Positions 1 to 12,237 are shown, counted from the first letter of the stretch. The stretch: 64,000 nt of DNA from Mauremys mutica (GCF_020497125.1 NC_059077.1:21770840-21834839); one strand, 5' to 3'. Made by a program: numbers and translations. Notes: generated from the letters alone by a model not told the origin.

Positions 1-1771
1 TATTTAAACTCTGGAATAGACATATGGAGAACATCTCCTTTCAACAGAAAGCTGGTTTGTCAGGCTTAATTTAATTTTATCTGCTTGCAGAAGCTGTCCT
101 CGCGTCCTAAAAAGTCAGACACATCTAGTGCAAGCTGTCAGTTACCGCCTTCAGATGCAAGGCGGCAGACAGTTGATCAGCTCTGCTCTTATCAGCAGAA
201 GTCACAAAAATTGATTATCCCCAGTTAATCCTTTTACACTGGTGAATATCGAAATGCTTTTACAGTGGAAATTGATGTGATGAAAACTTGTCTAAACAGG
301 TTTGCCTCAAGATGTCCTTGCAGAAGAAAAATGGTGAGCTGCCATTTTGTATGGCTTACCGTGCACAGGAGCAATAGTCTACATGCTTTGGTGAGCATAC
401 ACTGGCACCCTAACTGGATCATCTCCACATTTGTGGTTTTGTACTTGTATGTTCCAACATGGTGCTTTTTGCAAAGCCCTTTATGCAGATAAATGATTAA
501 GCCTTTTGGTTTTTTTTTTTAAATTACTTCAAGAATAATTTACACTATGCAGCACTTAATCAACTAGTTCACTCATTAATCACAATTTTCGTAGAATCCA
601 AGCATTAGAGGGCACAATTCTAATGAGATTAATGAGAGCTGGATCAAACTAACAAGAATGTGATGCTCTGCTATAATGGAATGGTTCTCAGAGAATTATA
701 TTTTAGTCTTAAAAAGTCTTTAGATTTTTTCAGTTACCCACTCCAAACAAAAATCCAAACAATTGCATGAAAACTCATCTCTGGAAACTAACGTGGGTTC
801 CCTTTAAGACTAAAATATGCAACTAGTAATAGAATCAGCTTAATAAACATTTCAAATTTACGGAATATGGACCCTAGCCAATTAGAGTGGGTGTTTTTCA
901 CTAATGTCACGTCAAGCAGCGAGCAGACACACAGAATTAAACCAGGAGTTCATCTTAATGGTTATTTCCTTGTTTATCAGATTTGCTTTTTCACTCTGCT
1001 GTGGAAAGCTGCCATGTTGCATTTAGTACACCGTAGTTGATTAGTTCCTTTGATAGCTCTAGCAGAACACAGTTGTCAGACTGGAGGGACCCAGTAATTA
1101 CACCATTGTAGTGGGGAAGGGAAAAAACCATCTAATTCTATTACCTCTGTGTTCTTGTTATTTCACTTTCCAGTTCAAAACATTTGTTCTACATAGCTGC
1201 AATGAGCCATTATGCATAAATATTGTTGTGTAATCCAGGGAAACATTTCATTAATTACTCCATAAGGCAAGGTAGGTACGTTGTAGGTACAATGCAAGTA
1301 CACTCTTACCTCTAGAGCAGACGGCTGTGTGTGGACGTTCTATACCACAACTTGCACTCTCTGCTGACACTGCAAAGCGACACTACCAGTGTGGTTGCTG
1401 TACTAATATAGGTCCGAAGTGTTGGCTGTGTATCCAGGATAGAATGTGTGACACTTCTAAAAAGAGCAGGAAAATAACCCCAAAGTTCTGACTAATATTC
1501 CTTTCATTGGTGAAGGAGATTCTACTGTCCAAGGCTGTGTACAATCTGTTATATCAAGATGGCTGCAGTACATTAGTTCCCAGTGCGGTCACTGTATGAG
1601 TGGTACCTAATTTGCTAGTTACTTTGTAAATGGTTTGGGGCCAAATTCTTCCCATAAATTATTCCATCGACTGCATAACTTTGCCTTAATGGAATTATAC
1701 TAATGATCAATTTGGCTCTTTGAGTGTATGAAATGTAAAATTTGATTTTACCTCATTCCATTAAAGAACAT
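1..1771. other. AT-rich DNA, no recognised feature
   Basis: I see no repeat family, splice-flanked exon or convincing coding frame here. The short open frames near 234-492 overlap on opposite strands and look like chance. The tract is AT-rich with several poly-A/T runs. If the CpG island near 35 kb is the promoter of a minus-strand gene, this would be intronic. Confidence 0.5.
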
Positions 1772-2140
1772 CTAGGAAGAGAAAAAAAAAGTTACTTACC
1801 TTATAATAACTGGAAGTTCTTCAAGAGGTGAGATTCTTATCTATAGTCTACTGCGGGGGAGATGGGTCAGTGCTCTATGCACCTGTGTTGGAGAATTCTT
1901 GCAAACAGTGTCCGTTTGGCCCACTCATGCGCCCTTGCCCAACTCACGTTTCCAACCAAAAGCATGAGGGCAGAGTAGACCAACCTCTTCTCCACTTCCT
2001 TCTCGACCATGAATCCAATTATGACCTGAAACAGAGGCGAAGGAGGGCAGGTAGTGGAATATAGATAGGGATCACACATCTCAGAGTCTCCAGTTACCAT
2101 GAGGTAAGTAACTTTCTGTTCTTCTTCGAGTGCTGGTCCC
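1772..2140. repeat. inverted-repeat element, about 90-bp arms
   Basis: The left arm (about 1772-1862) and right arm (about 2045-2140) are imperfect reverse complements. Both contain GTTACTTACC (1791-1800; reverse complement at 2103-2112), and the match continues on both sides, including TAACTGGA and TATCTATA blocks. About 185 bp separates the arms. It lies on the 3' side of the minus-strand DIRS-like gag relic at 2378-2978, and DIRS retrotransposons have inverted ends and an internal complementary region, so a link is possible. A stand-alone foldback transposon is the alternative. No target duplication was found. Confidence 0.6.
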
Positions 2141-2377
2141 TATGTGTATTCCATTGTGGATGATTGACAGGCAGGACTCAAGTAGGAGGAAAGTGCAAGG
2201 ATACAGATGACAGAGCCTCTTGGAGAACCGCTGTCCCAAAGGATGCAACAGTGGAGAAGTCCTGTACAAGAGCATAGTGTCTTGTGAACATGTGGCTGGA
2301 ACTCCACAGAACTGCCCTGAAAATATCACGTAGAAGTATTTCCTGAAACAATGTCACCTGAAGCCAATAATTCTAGA

Positions 2378-2978
2378 CATTTAGACTTGTCAGGAGGAGT
2401 GAATTTTGGACGTTGTCATCTAGATCTCTCCCTGGCAGCCTGTACGATTGGAGAGTTTGGTGCAGGGTGAGTAAAGAGAAATTCTGTTTTTTTGGCTGGA
2501 ATGAAATAGCTTTTCTCTGCCCTCTTGCAGAGAGAGGCGCACATGGCTGGTGTATGCCAGACTGCAGGCTCCAGAATACAGGGGAGTCGCATCTTACGCG
2601 GGGGTTAGGTTATGAAGTCAGAGCGTAAGGCAAAAATCGCATATAGTCAAACACTCATTGAGTGGAATGGCAGGCAAAATCACCCGCACGACAGGTACAG
2701 TATTTAAATTGTTATTTCTCTTTTTTTTTGTTTTTTGTTTTGCCGAGCGCGTATAGTTAAAATCGCGCAAGTTAAATGTGCCTATGATGTGACTCCACTG
2801 TAGCTTCATTAACTGGAAGTGCTATTCGACTGGATCTGGTGGTTTTTAGGCTATCCAAGAGTTTGCGCTGAGTGTCCTGGACCTCTTCCAGGAAGATCTG
2901 GAGTTCCTCTGCCATCCTGCACAATAATTCTTGGAACTGTCTATGGTCATCTGAAGGGAACAGAAGGTCCCTCACCAA
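2378..2978 (-). pseudogene. DIRS-like retrotransposon gag remnant
   Basis: On the minus strand, 2978 to 2803 reads as a helical gag-like segment with the motif RIALPVNEA. The same frame logic resumes at 2576 and runs to about 2378, with the motifs CKRAEK and FTHPAPNSP, before an in-frame stop. I recognise this pattern from reptilian and amphibian DIRS-type (tyrosine recombinase) elements from memory only. The two halves are separated by the Tigger-like MITE at 2579-2800. Neither a reverse transcriptase nor a recombinase is visible nearby, so only a gag piece survives. It is inactive: interrupted, with stops and both ends missing. Confidence 0.6.
2579..2800. mobile_element. Tigger-like (Tc1/mariner) MITE, 222 bp
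   Basis: The ends form terminal inverted repeats: CAGGGGAGTCGCATC at 2579 and the complement of CAGTGGAGTCACATC ending at 2800. TA lies immediately outside both ends (2577-2578 and 2801-2802), the expected target duplication. The interior (TTACGCGGGGGTTA, GCGTATAGTTAAAATCGCG) resembles pogo/Tigger ends. There is no transposase, so this is a non-autonomous copy. It sits inside the DIRS-like gag relic and is therefore younger than it. Confidence 0.75.
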
Positions 2979-3030
2979 AGGCTCTTAAGCAAAGTAAGCA
3001 GTCATAGGATAAGAAGGAAGGTCCTCTAAT

Positions 3031-3972
3031 GGACCAGTAACTGGTTAAAAAGACTGGAAACAAAGGGCAGGAGTAAATGGTCAGTTTTTAGAATGGACAG
3101 GATAAATAACGGGGTTCCACAAGGATCTGTACTGGGACCGGCGCTGTTCAACATATTCATAAATGACCTGGAAAAAGGGTTAAAACAGTGAGATGGCTAA
3201 GGTTGCAGAGGATACAAAATTACTCAAGATAGTTAAGTCCAAGGCAGACTGTGAAGCGTTACAAAGGGATCTCACAAAACTGGGTGACAGAGCAATAAAA
3301 TGGTAGATGAAATTCAGTGTTGACAAATGCTAAGCAATGCACATTGGAAAACATTATCAAACTATACATACAAAATGATGGGGTCTAAATTAGCTGTTAC
3401 CACTCAAGAAAGAGAAATTGGAGTCATTGTGGATAGTTCTCTGAAAACATCCACTCAATGTGCAGCTGCAGTCAAACAAAATGTTTGGAACCATTAGGAA
3501 AGGGATAGATAAAAAGAAAGACAGTAAATATCATAATGCCACTATATAAATCCATGGTGCACCCATGCCCTGAATACTGCATGCAGTCCTGGTCACCCCA
3601 TCTCAAAAAAAAAGTTATAAGTAGAAAAGGTACAGAGAAGGGCAATAAAAATTATTAAGGGCATGGAAGACCTTCCACATGAGGCAAGATCAAAAAGGCT
3701 GACAGTTCAATTTGGAGAAGAGACGATTGAGGGGGACATATGACAGAGGCCTATAAAGTTATGAATGGTCTGGAGAAAGTGAATAATGAACTGTTATTTA
3801 CCCCTTCACATAACAGGGACCAGGAGTCACCCAATGAAATTAACAGGCAGCAGGTTTAAAACAAACAAAAGGAAGTGCTTCTTCAGACAGCGTACAGTCA
3901 ACTTGTGGAACTCATTACCAGGGGAAGTTGTGAAGGCCAGAACTATAACCAGGTTCAGAAAGCACGGCTCCA
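3031..3972 (+). mobile_element. CR1 LINE fragment, RT to near 3' end
   Basis: Plus-strand CR1 ORF2 remnant, truncated at both ends. Near 3112 a frame gives GVPQGSVLGP, a conserved reverse-transcriptase block. Near 3205 the catalytic block reads VAEDTKLL, where active copies have xADDTKLL, so one catalytic aspartate is lost. The C-terminal part is open from 3786 to about 3970 ([15 protein letters not shown]). Frameshifts and stops occur throughout. It is closely related to the copy at 57411-58118 but lacks that copy's 3' tail and ends abruptly near 3972 in unrelated pyrimidine-rich DNA. Confidence 0.85.
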
Positions 3973-5676
3973 GCGTCTCTCACCACACCCCAGCTGCTAG
4001 GGATGGCTCTGGCATCTCTCTACATACCTCACTTCAGCCCCTCAAGATGGGTAATTCTCTGCCCTGCCTCCTTCCCCTGTATGATTAGAGTTCTTGCCTG
4101 GAGACATTGGCAGTCTCAACCCTCCATCATTCCTCAGCTTTCTCTGGCCTTCCTGTTTCAGCTCTCCAGCTCAGAGCCAACCGTCATCTCCCTCTGCTGC
4201 TCTCAGTCTTCAGCCTCTCTGGCCTGGGGAAGTTTGTGGGTGACCCTGACTGACTTCAGCACTGCTCCGGCTGCTCATTAAGGAACTCTTGCTGCTTCCT
4301 CCTTCAGGGGCATCCCCTCCCTGAAGCGCTTATCCCTGCTCTGCACTCATTTCGAGCTCCCACTCTGGATGCTGGGTTCTGGACTCCTCCCTCTCAGGAT
4401 TCTGAACTCTCATTTGTACTCCCAGGGAAGCTCCACCCTCCTCCTTACAGCACACTAGGGTGCTCCTGGACTGGAAGAAGAATACCCTTTGTGTTGGAGA
4501 ATTTCCAAGAAGTAGCCACAATGTGAAGTTAAGGCACCATTTTTGTCCTTATCGTGCTCTTTTCTGTGTATTTAATACTTTTCACGTAAATACCTGAGTG
4601 TCAGCCTTTAAAACTCTTTATAAAACTTTAAAATAATTCCCTATAAATCTTAACCAAGATCAGCTTTCTCAACAAGAACATTCTGCCCTAGAGGTGCCCA
4701 GTTTTGTTACTGTGGGGGCTAGTGTAGGGATGACAGCATTTTGTTGCTTAAAGTTTTTGGGGGGGAGGGGAATAAAAAGAAAGCATTTGTTCTGAAAAGA
4801 ATAAGATCAGGGAACAACAGTAGGATGGACTTTATCAATAGATTACAAGAAGTGGGAAAGGATAGCAGTACGGTAGGTCAAATTTTGGGCCTCAACCATT
4901 CATTTCCTTTCAGCTTTGAACTTCCTGGCTTTGTCTATCTAATCTGTTCTATCTAGGTTCTTATACTGCCCTCATCACTGGCGTGTTTAAGCTTCTTCCA
5001 GTAGCGCAGTAAGTGGCATAAGTAACATCTGTCTCCTTTGGTTCATTCTCTCTTATCCTCTATCTAGGGGAAGAATTGTGCGCGCAATGCAGTGTTTTCG
5101 GTTAGTAGGGGGAGTTTGGTTTTTTAAAATGTACACACTGCTCTGTGTTTATATTACAGAAGGCAGATCAAAGATATGCAGCTTGCATATCTACTGTAGT
5201 TCCCTGGTCTTATTTTTTCCAGAACAAATGCTTTCTTTTGTGGTGGTCCTTAGTATGGACTGTTACGCCCTTCATGTTCTGTAAATATAGTTTAGGGTAC
5301 ATACAATAAAATATTGTTTGAACTTGTTTAATCGGCTATTAAATTGTCTTTGGGAGTCTACTGCAGTAAGTAGGTACAAATACAAAAGTTAACACACACA
5401 AACATACAAAATCTATTCCCAGCCTCCAACAAAACAGCTACTGCCAGCGAAGTAAAAATCCAGAGACAAACCAACAGATTGTTAGTCAGAACAGTAAGAA
5501 AGATTATTATAATATACTCCATGTCTAGAAGGCAATTATAAACCTTTGTTCATATGAATGTGCTCTGCTGGAGTTATTCAAGCACCAAGTTCTAAATGAA
5601 GTAGCACCTTACCTCTGCTGGAATAATGATCTTTTTGAACAAACACACTACCCCGGCCCAACAATTTTACAATCTG
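3973..5676. other. pyrimidine-rich then AT-rich DNA, unassigned
   Basis: About 3975-4460 is strongly C/T-rich on the plus strand, which creates open frames without protein character. It could be an unrecognised LTR or simply low-complexity DNA. The rest is AT-rich, with a G-run near 4760. No feature supported. Confidence 0.4.
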
Positions 5677-5744
5677 AGGCCCCAATCCTGCAAATACTTA
5701 TTTCTGTGCAAAACGTTATGTACGTGTTTCTAGGATCAATGCCT
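5677..5744. repeat. degenerate palindromic MITE fragment
   Basis: GGCCCCAATCCTGCAA at the left and TAGGATCAATGCC at the right are imperfect reverse complements around a short interior. This resembles an old amniote foldback repeat also seen at 13559-13743. It is too short and worn for a firm class. Confidence 0.4.
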
Positions 5745-7928
5745 AAATCAGATGAAATACAAAAGAGCTCAGATGCAAATGACGGCTCCATCTGTGCTGG
5801 GCAGAGTTGCTTGAAAACAGAAGAAGGACACCTACTCAGAGTGTGCGGAGAAGAGAACATTAGTTATCTTCCACAGCCTTTTATTTATCTCTCTGTCCTC
5901 CTTCCAAAATCTTAAATGATGTCAGCAGGAAAGGCTCAGCTTTTCTATAAATACATGTAAAGGATGAATACCATGTGTGTTGGGAAGGGTTACTGCACTT
6001 GCCTTCATCACTGGGCTTAAATCCTGGAGAGATCTCAAGAAAAAATGAGGTTGGTGGTCTACTGCAGTTCCTGTCCATACACATCACAAAACCACCAGAC
6101 ATTCTGGCACAGCTCAACCCCCATTAGCAAGCTCTGTGCTAGAGAGCCAAGACAAAAATACTCAGGGTGGGAAAACTTGCAGAGTGCTAACCCACACAAT
6201 TTCTATCTCAACCAGTGCTACTGGTACCCATTTTCATGAGTGCTCTGCTTTCTTCAGGAAATATGGAAACTAGATAAGGGCCCGGAGAGCAGGGAAAAGC
6301 CTTTGCTGCTAAGTGCAGCCCTGCTGAATTTTTTCAGAAGATAAGTGAGAAGCGAGAGGATGGATGGACAGCGTTATTGGCTAAAAAACTAATTGACCTT
6401 CTCAAGCGGCCTTGAAGCATCCATCACTTTCCATGTGGCTGTGCTTTGGACGTTTACGGTGATGTTTATGCACCCCTCTCTGTGCCAAGCCTGGGAAGTA
6501 CAGCTTTGTATAGGAACCTCCACCAGGGCTAAGCAAGCTAAAATTCACAAGCCTCCCCCTGCACCACATCCTCTCCTCTGACCCACCCTCGCAAAACCCT
6601 CTGCACCAGTTTCAGGACCAACTGAGTCCCTCTATTCACAGCCAGCAGGGGTCAAGGCAGTCCCTCTGCAGATTTCCTCTGGCAACACAGAGCAGCAATG
6701 CCGGGTTTAGCAGGAAAGGAGGAGAGTCCACACCTGGGTGACTCACCCACAGGGAGAACTGCAGCTTAGATTTACTGACTCTCCAAAGAAAACACAACCA
6801 TGGGATCCCATGTCATGGAACACAAGTTACTCCCTCCTGTGCTGAGGAAACAGTAGCCCTAGCTCAGTGACAGGCTCACTCTCAGGAGTCCTCGGAGAAA
6901 CCCAATCACGGACACCACCTTTGGAAACTTAATTTTCAGGATTTTAACCTGACCAGATTATTGGAATCAGATTATCAAAAACAAGAAAAGCAAACTCTCT
7001 CGCTCTCCTGGACCTGGGACAAATTCCCTCTCCCCACGCAGATACCCAAAGGAGAGGGGTGGAGTGGGGAACGGCTTGAAAACCTTCAGTGAGGCAAATC
7101 ACCCAGATAACTAGACAGCCTTCTCACAGAGGGGGGCTTTGCAACTTCACAGCTTGCACAAATCCGCCAAGTCCCAAACCTTGAGGCCTCTATGGAGCCT
7201 CCACACTGCTCCATATTCACGACCCTCACAGCAGGGCAGCTCACCTTATCACTACTCTGCAGTAGTGGCAGTCACTCCACAGTTAAGTCACACAGGAGTT
7301 TGTTATGAGCCCTACTTTGTGGCCGCACAAGAGTAAAACCAGCTGGAAAGCGGGCAGATTAGGTCTGAGGACAAAACAGTGTTTTTCTACAAAATTTGAA
7401 GAGAATCAGACAACGGACTCCTAATTAGGATACTCTAAAAATATAAAGAAGGGGCAGAGGAATCAGTAATCAAAGAGTCTTTTGCCACTTGGTAGTAAGT
7501 ATGAGGCAAGCAGAAGAGAAACGACACGCCATTTGCAAGGTGCTGCTCGAGTGCCCACGACCAAGTTCTAACTGGTTGCTATCAAGACTTGAGCCATTCA
7601 TATGTATTGATTAGTAATACCGTGAGGGATAATTTGCTCCAACAAGCTGTAAAAAAGATCTAAGTATTTCAAAAGAAAAGAGAGAAGAGAAAGGAAAGAA
7701 AAAGAAAAATTTAGTCTGTAGTAAAGAAGGGCGAAAAAGGGCAGCTGAGTGAGAGAGAGCAGAACGGGTACATTCAACCCCTCCTGCATACTTCAGAGAG
7801 TCAACATACCCCACAAATCTTAAGAGTCTCCTGGGCTCCTTTAATCCCAGCACCCTACCACAATCCCTACATAAGGCTCTCCACAAGCTTTGATAAAGGT
7901 AATAAAGGTAATAATTGGAGATATACCA
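5745..7928. other. no recognised feature
   Basis: Mixed-composition DNA. The interval 6540-7340 is richer in C and A and carries a small open frame (7139-7336) without recognisable motifs. I see no target duplications or terminal repeats that would define an element. Confidence 0.4.
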
Positions 7929-8098
7929 ATCTCCTAGAACTGGAAGGGACCTTGAAAGGTCATTGAGTCCAGCCCCCTGCCTTCACTAGCAGGACCAATT
8001 TTTTGCCCCAGATCCCTAAGTGGCCTCCTCAAGGATTGAACTCACAACCCTGGGTTTAGCAGGCCAATGCTCAAACCACTGAGCTATCCCTCCCCCCC
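7929..8098 (-). mobile_element. tRNA-derived turtle SINE (Cry type), full length
   Basis: Read on the minus strand it begins with a C/G-run followed by a tRNA-like head. The RNA polymerase III A box TAGCTCAGTGG is at 8086-8076 and the B-box GAGTTCAATCC at 8043-8033. The 3' part (GGTCCCTTCCAGTTCTAGGA) is the CR1-like tail that lets CR1 machinery copy such SINEs. This copy has a small internal deletion around 8010 relative to the copies at 28501 and 43621. It is the best single clue to a turtle genome. Confidence 0.85.
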
Positions 8099-9694
8099 AA
8101 CTAGACTAGACAGGTCCCTCACAATCACCCTTACCCAGTGGGAGCCCTATGACACAGAGCAGGTCCCAATGAGCCTAAACAGGATCATCCGTCCCCCCAA
8201 GAATCTCTAAGTTGTGAGGTGTAGGTGGTCTCCCCTCACAAGTCTCATAAGTGATTGGCAACAGGAAGCCCATTTTCAGGAGTCCCACCATAGGCTCTTA
8301 AGACTGATTTGAGGGTGGAGAGACAAATTGTTTTGGTTTATAGGGAAGCCGTGAACCTCTGAAGTCTATAGACGGGTGGGGCCAGGCTGATGAGCTTCAC
8401 CAGGAGGGTTGGTGCCTTTAACTGAAGAAGAGGTGCGCTACAACTGCGAGGAATGGTGGGAGGTGTACAATAGGTTCCCTTCCTGAAGACTTCCTGAACT
8501 CAGAAGGAAGGGAGAGAGAATGCAACCTCCATACCAGCCGGGATTAATTTTTAAAACTAAGGAAATTCCACCTGAAAAACATTCATGGGAGGCTAAGACT
8601 TGTGTACAGCAGGATGGAGTGCAAAAGGTCTTCTGGTTTGGGCTTTTTAATTCATGAACTTCTTCACTGATTCATTCCTTGTAGGGATCAATCTGGCCGT
8701 GCTGCCCACTGACTCTCCAATTGCAGCTGTCCAGGGCCCTCTTCCCCTCTGATAGCTATTTCTGTGGGCAAGTGGTTGTTCCTCGCAGCATTATTAACTT
8801 CCATGCAGATATTTTCCAGTTGATTGTTGAAACTGGAGACTAGAAGGGCCGCTCCCTCTTTCCATATCCCAGAAAAATAAACCAAAGATGCCTGTCATTT
8901 TTATACAGAAGGGCTTCCACTCATGGGAAAAGTGTACCCCCTACAGCTGTACGCTGCCCCTTCTGGGGACCTTGCTGCTGCTCAGTAGTGTACTCTTTTC
9001 CTCCAGCATGGTAAGATGGAGGGGGGAAAAGATGTTTGCCCTTTAATTACTGCAATTTAGGGTGGATGGAAAAGAATTTAGATGCCACCACCTGCCATTC
9101 AGCAACATCTCTTTCACTAGCCCCTTGCTGTTCCTTCCTGTGTTTTGTAAATTTGTTTTCAGCAATCAAAAATAAATAAATAAAATCACCTTTATAAACA
9201 AAGGTAGTTCAGTGAGCACAGAACTGCACCTGCATCTGAACATTTACATCCCGAACTGAACACATGTGCTCACTGTACAGTTCTCAGACACTCTCAGTAT
9301 AGCAAATCTCACTCTCAAGGGTACAAAAGCTACATGACAGACTTCCGCTGGATAACAAGAGTTTGCCAGCAATCATATTGTTCTGTTTAACACTAATCAG
9401 TACAACAGCCTCGCGCTTACAAAGCAGTAAAGTGGAAAGAGATTTTTTTTTTTTTAAATGAGGACTGATTTACTAAGGATTTTTTGGTTACAACAAACAA
9501 TGGTTTAAGTTTGTTTTTCCTTTTAAAGAACAATATTTAATGTGTTAATATTAGTGCATGTAAAAGCACAGAGCTGCATACACTCCAGCGCTAAGTATTT
9601 TATGTGACTGCTTCTCTCCACTGCTAAACCTCAATATGCTCAGCACTGTGTAGAAGACAAAAATTAAAGGAAGTCCTGGATCCAATTTAAGGAG
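8099..9694. other. no recognised feature
   Basis: Moderately GC-rich to 8480, then AT-rich. A short (AAAT)n tract lies near 9168-9184. No coding motif, element end or repeat pair was seen. Confidence 0.4.
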
Positions 9695-9800
9695 GGGGAT
9701 TTTCAGAACAGCCTAAGTGAGTTAGGAGCTCAAGTCTCACTGAAAGTCAATTGAACTTGTCCACTTAACTCATTTAGGTTGTTTTGAAAAATCTCACACT
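9695..9800. repeat. short palindromic repeat (foldback MITE)
   Basis: The left arm CCTAAGTGAGTTAGGAG (9712-9728) is matched in reverse complement by the right arm, which ends CTCATTTAGG near 9778. AAAGTCAATTG lies at the centre. It belongs to a common old amniote palindromic family. Related pieces flank the Harbinger-like MITE at 11927. Non-coding. Confidence 0.55.
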
Positions 9801-11501
9801 TACACAAGGAGTGGGCGGCCCAAAGGAGAAAGCTATAATTCCTCTCTCTTGGATTGTTATTTTGATTTAAAATACGCGACCTTTAAATCTAGCAGTGAGG
9901 CGTAGGTGCTGTTTGACACAGGTTCATGTTAGTAGGTTATGCAGATGAAGAGTTTCTTTTGGAAACATTGTTATGCCAATAACATATTTTAAGGTTTATA
10001 TTGGGAAAGTCAAGATGTTTCAGAAACCGTGAAGCCTCCTGACAACAGCCAAAGGACTCCCCTCCCACCCTCACCCCGAATATTTCCAACAGGTGCCATG
10101 TAACCCAGTGCAGTCAACATGGAGGAACTCTTGGGGGACTAAAATTTTACTGGCACTTGAACAGGTGAATGCAATCAGCTGGGGGAAACCACTATCAGAC
10201 GACACATTGTAATAGAAAGTTGTCCCTGTAAAATAATCCCTGTCCCTCAATTATATTTTATGCATTTGACCCTGGGATCCCTGCTCAGGCAAAATTACCT
10301 AATGAAGTCAAGTCACTGGAAATGGAGGAAATTCCTCAGAAATCATCAGGGACACACCTTAGACAAACTTGTCAGGCATGGGATTCTACCAGGTGGTCTG
10401 TGGGACCACCCATTAAGCAAGTCACACACACCCTGGTCCTGATTTCTGGCCTCATTGCCCTTCTCAAAGACAGGCATCCAAAGAAAATATCCACTTCAGG
10501 AAACAGCGGAACAAGGGTTGGGTGGAGAGAATACTCCTTACAGACAGAAACTGAGCATAGTAATTATGTGTACAACATCTAAATTCTGCTGTAATGGGCA
10601 ATGGAGACAGTTATACCCACATAAGAAATAGGAGATTGTTTATCTGAACAAAAATTTTGAATCTCTTGCTGGACATGGAAAAAAACCCATCAATAATTCA
10701 TTTTAACAAAATGCTTGTTTGGTTCTTAGTTTGATAGTGAGCTATTTTATTAGGGTGTTTTTAACATAATATGTAACATTTTATACACCCAGACACACAC
10801 ATATTTATAGATGAACTCCATATATTATATCAATTGCACTTGCACATTTATATGAGAGTTGAGCAAATATATTAAAAAGAGTTTTTATTAATATTCACTC
10901 AGATTTTAAAATGAATTCATTGACTGAGTTTACACTCTTTCTGAGTTGACTTTATCCAAATAGTCTAGCAAGAGCATTTAATGGTACTCACACAAACAGC
11001 AAATGTTACAGAATGTTTCCAAAAAGCAAATTTCAGATTTGTAACTGGGAGTATTCCCAGTGTTTCGTTCATCCAGTCAGGGATCAGAAACATGCCATGT
11101 GACCTAGTGTTCAGCCAAATCAGTGCGAGTATCAGAGATTTGTAATGAACTGCTCATGAACAATTTATAGGTCAAGAATTATTCACAGAAATTTAAAGAA
11201 TAAAAAAATACATTTGAGAAAGTTTTGATATGTTCAGACCATTTTTCACCAAAAAGGCAAAATTCAAATAAATTGTTACAAGTCATTTCCTCGGTCTAGT
11301 TTTTACAGTTTTATTGATTGACGTGCTTTGGCAACTTAGCTTGTGGTATAAAAAGGAATTCTCTTGTTTATTCTTCCCCATGCTGTAGTTTCACCAGAGT
11401 TAGCCATCCTTCTTCTCTTCTAGTGAAGGCAGGAAACTGACAATAAGAGAGAAGCCTTTTGGTACTCCTTGGAAGCTGGAATTCCCATCTCAAGACACAC
11501 G
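9801..11501. other. AT-rich DNA, no recognised feature
   Basis: Open frames around 10260-10582 overlap in two frames and lack family motifs. The rest is AT-rich with no terminal repeats found. Confidence 0.4.
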
Positions 11502-11763
11502 TCTTGTCTACACTCCCCTGCAGTTCAGACTATGGGGGTGTGAACAGCAGTGTGTACCAAAGTGCTGTGCTGTAACTCCTCTGTGTGGACACTGCAGACA
11601 CGAACTAAAAGGTTCCTACTTTGCATTAATATAGTGCCCTTCAAAGAGGATATTAATGTGAAATAGGAAGCTTTTAGTTTGCACTCAGTGTCCACTCAGG
11701 GGAGTTGGTGCGCATTGCTATTCACACTCTCGTAGTCTGAACTGTGAGACAGTGTAGGAAAGC
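11502..11763. mobile_element. palindromic foldback MITE, about 260 bp
   Basis: Nearly the whole element is an imperfect palindrome. CAGTTCAGACTA (about 11521-11532) is mirrored by TAGTCTGAACTG (11733-11744). GTGTGGACACTGCAGAC on the left is mirrored by a CTCAGTGTCCAC block on the right, and the arms meet near 11645. Outer ends carry TCTACACT/AGTGTAGG, like the Harbinger-type MITEs elsewhere in the window. No clear target duplication. Confidence 0.6.
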
Positions 11764-11861
11764 TGTGAGCATATCTACACTGAGAGCTTCTGAAAGCTGA
11801 GCTTCATACTGGAGAAGCTGTCCCAAAGGAGTTTCAGTGCAGTCAAAGATAGAGTGGGTAA

Positions 11862-12237
11862 AACATTCAAGAGTGAGTCCTTTAGGAGTGTAAGTCAATA
11901 GGACAATTGAAAGTTAACAGGACTTAGGCCTGATGTACACCTAAAACTTAAGATTGGCCTAGCTACATCGCTTAGGGGCGTGAAAAATTCATACCCCTGA
12001 GAGATGTAATTAAGCCAAACTAAGTCCTGGTATAGATCCAGTAGGTCAATCGAAGAATTCTTCCATTCACCTAGCTACTGCCTTTCAAAAGGTGCATTTA
12101 CTACCGCAATGGAAACCCCCTTCCACCACTGCAGCAAGTGTCTGCACTACAGTGGTATAGGGCAGACGTAGCCTTAGGTGCTTTTGAAAATCGGAAATGG
12201 GCTCCTAAGCCACTTGAGTGCTTTTGCAAGTGTTACC
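11862..12237. repeat. old palindromic repeat split by a younger MITE
   Basis: Left piece (11862-11926; contains TTTAGGAGTGTAAGTC, AAAGTTAACAGGACTTA) and right piece (12174-12237; GGTGCTTTTGAAAATC, GGGCTCCTAAGCCACTT) look like parts of the same family as 9695-9800. Removing 11927-12173 and one TTA brings them together. The right piece may include part of a second copy, so the original arrangement is uncertain. Confidence 0.5.
11927..12173. mobile_element. Harbinger-like MITE, 247 bp
   Basis: Starts GGCCTGATGTACAC and ends GGGCAGACGTAGCC, flanked on both sides by TTA (11924-11926 and 12174-12176). A 3-bp TTA/TAA duplication is the PIF/Harbinger signature. No coding capacity. It landed in an older palindromic repeat. 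Confidence 0.7.

Noticed and set aside
2101..2111. GAGGTAAGTAAC as a splice donor
   Set aside because: It is repeated in inverted orientation at 1791-1800 within a foldback element, so it belongs to a dispersed repeat rather than an exon boundary.
8033..8086. A functional tRNA gene
   Set aside because: A and B boxes are present, but the sequence continues into the CR1-like tail and recurs at 28501 and 43621, so it is a SINE.
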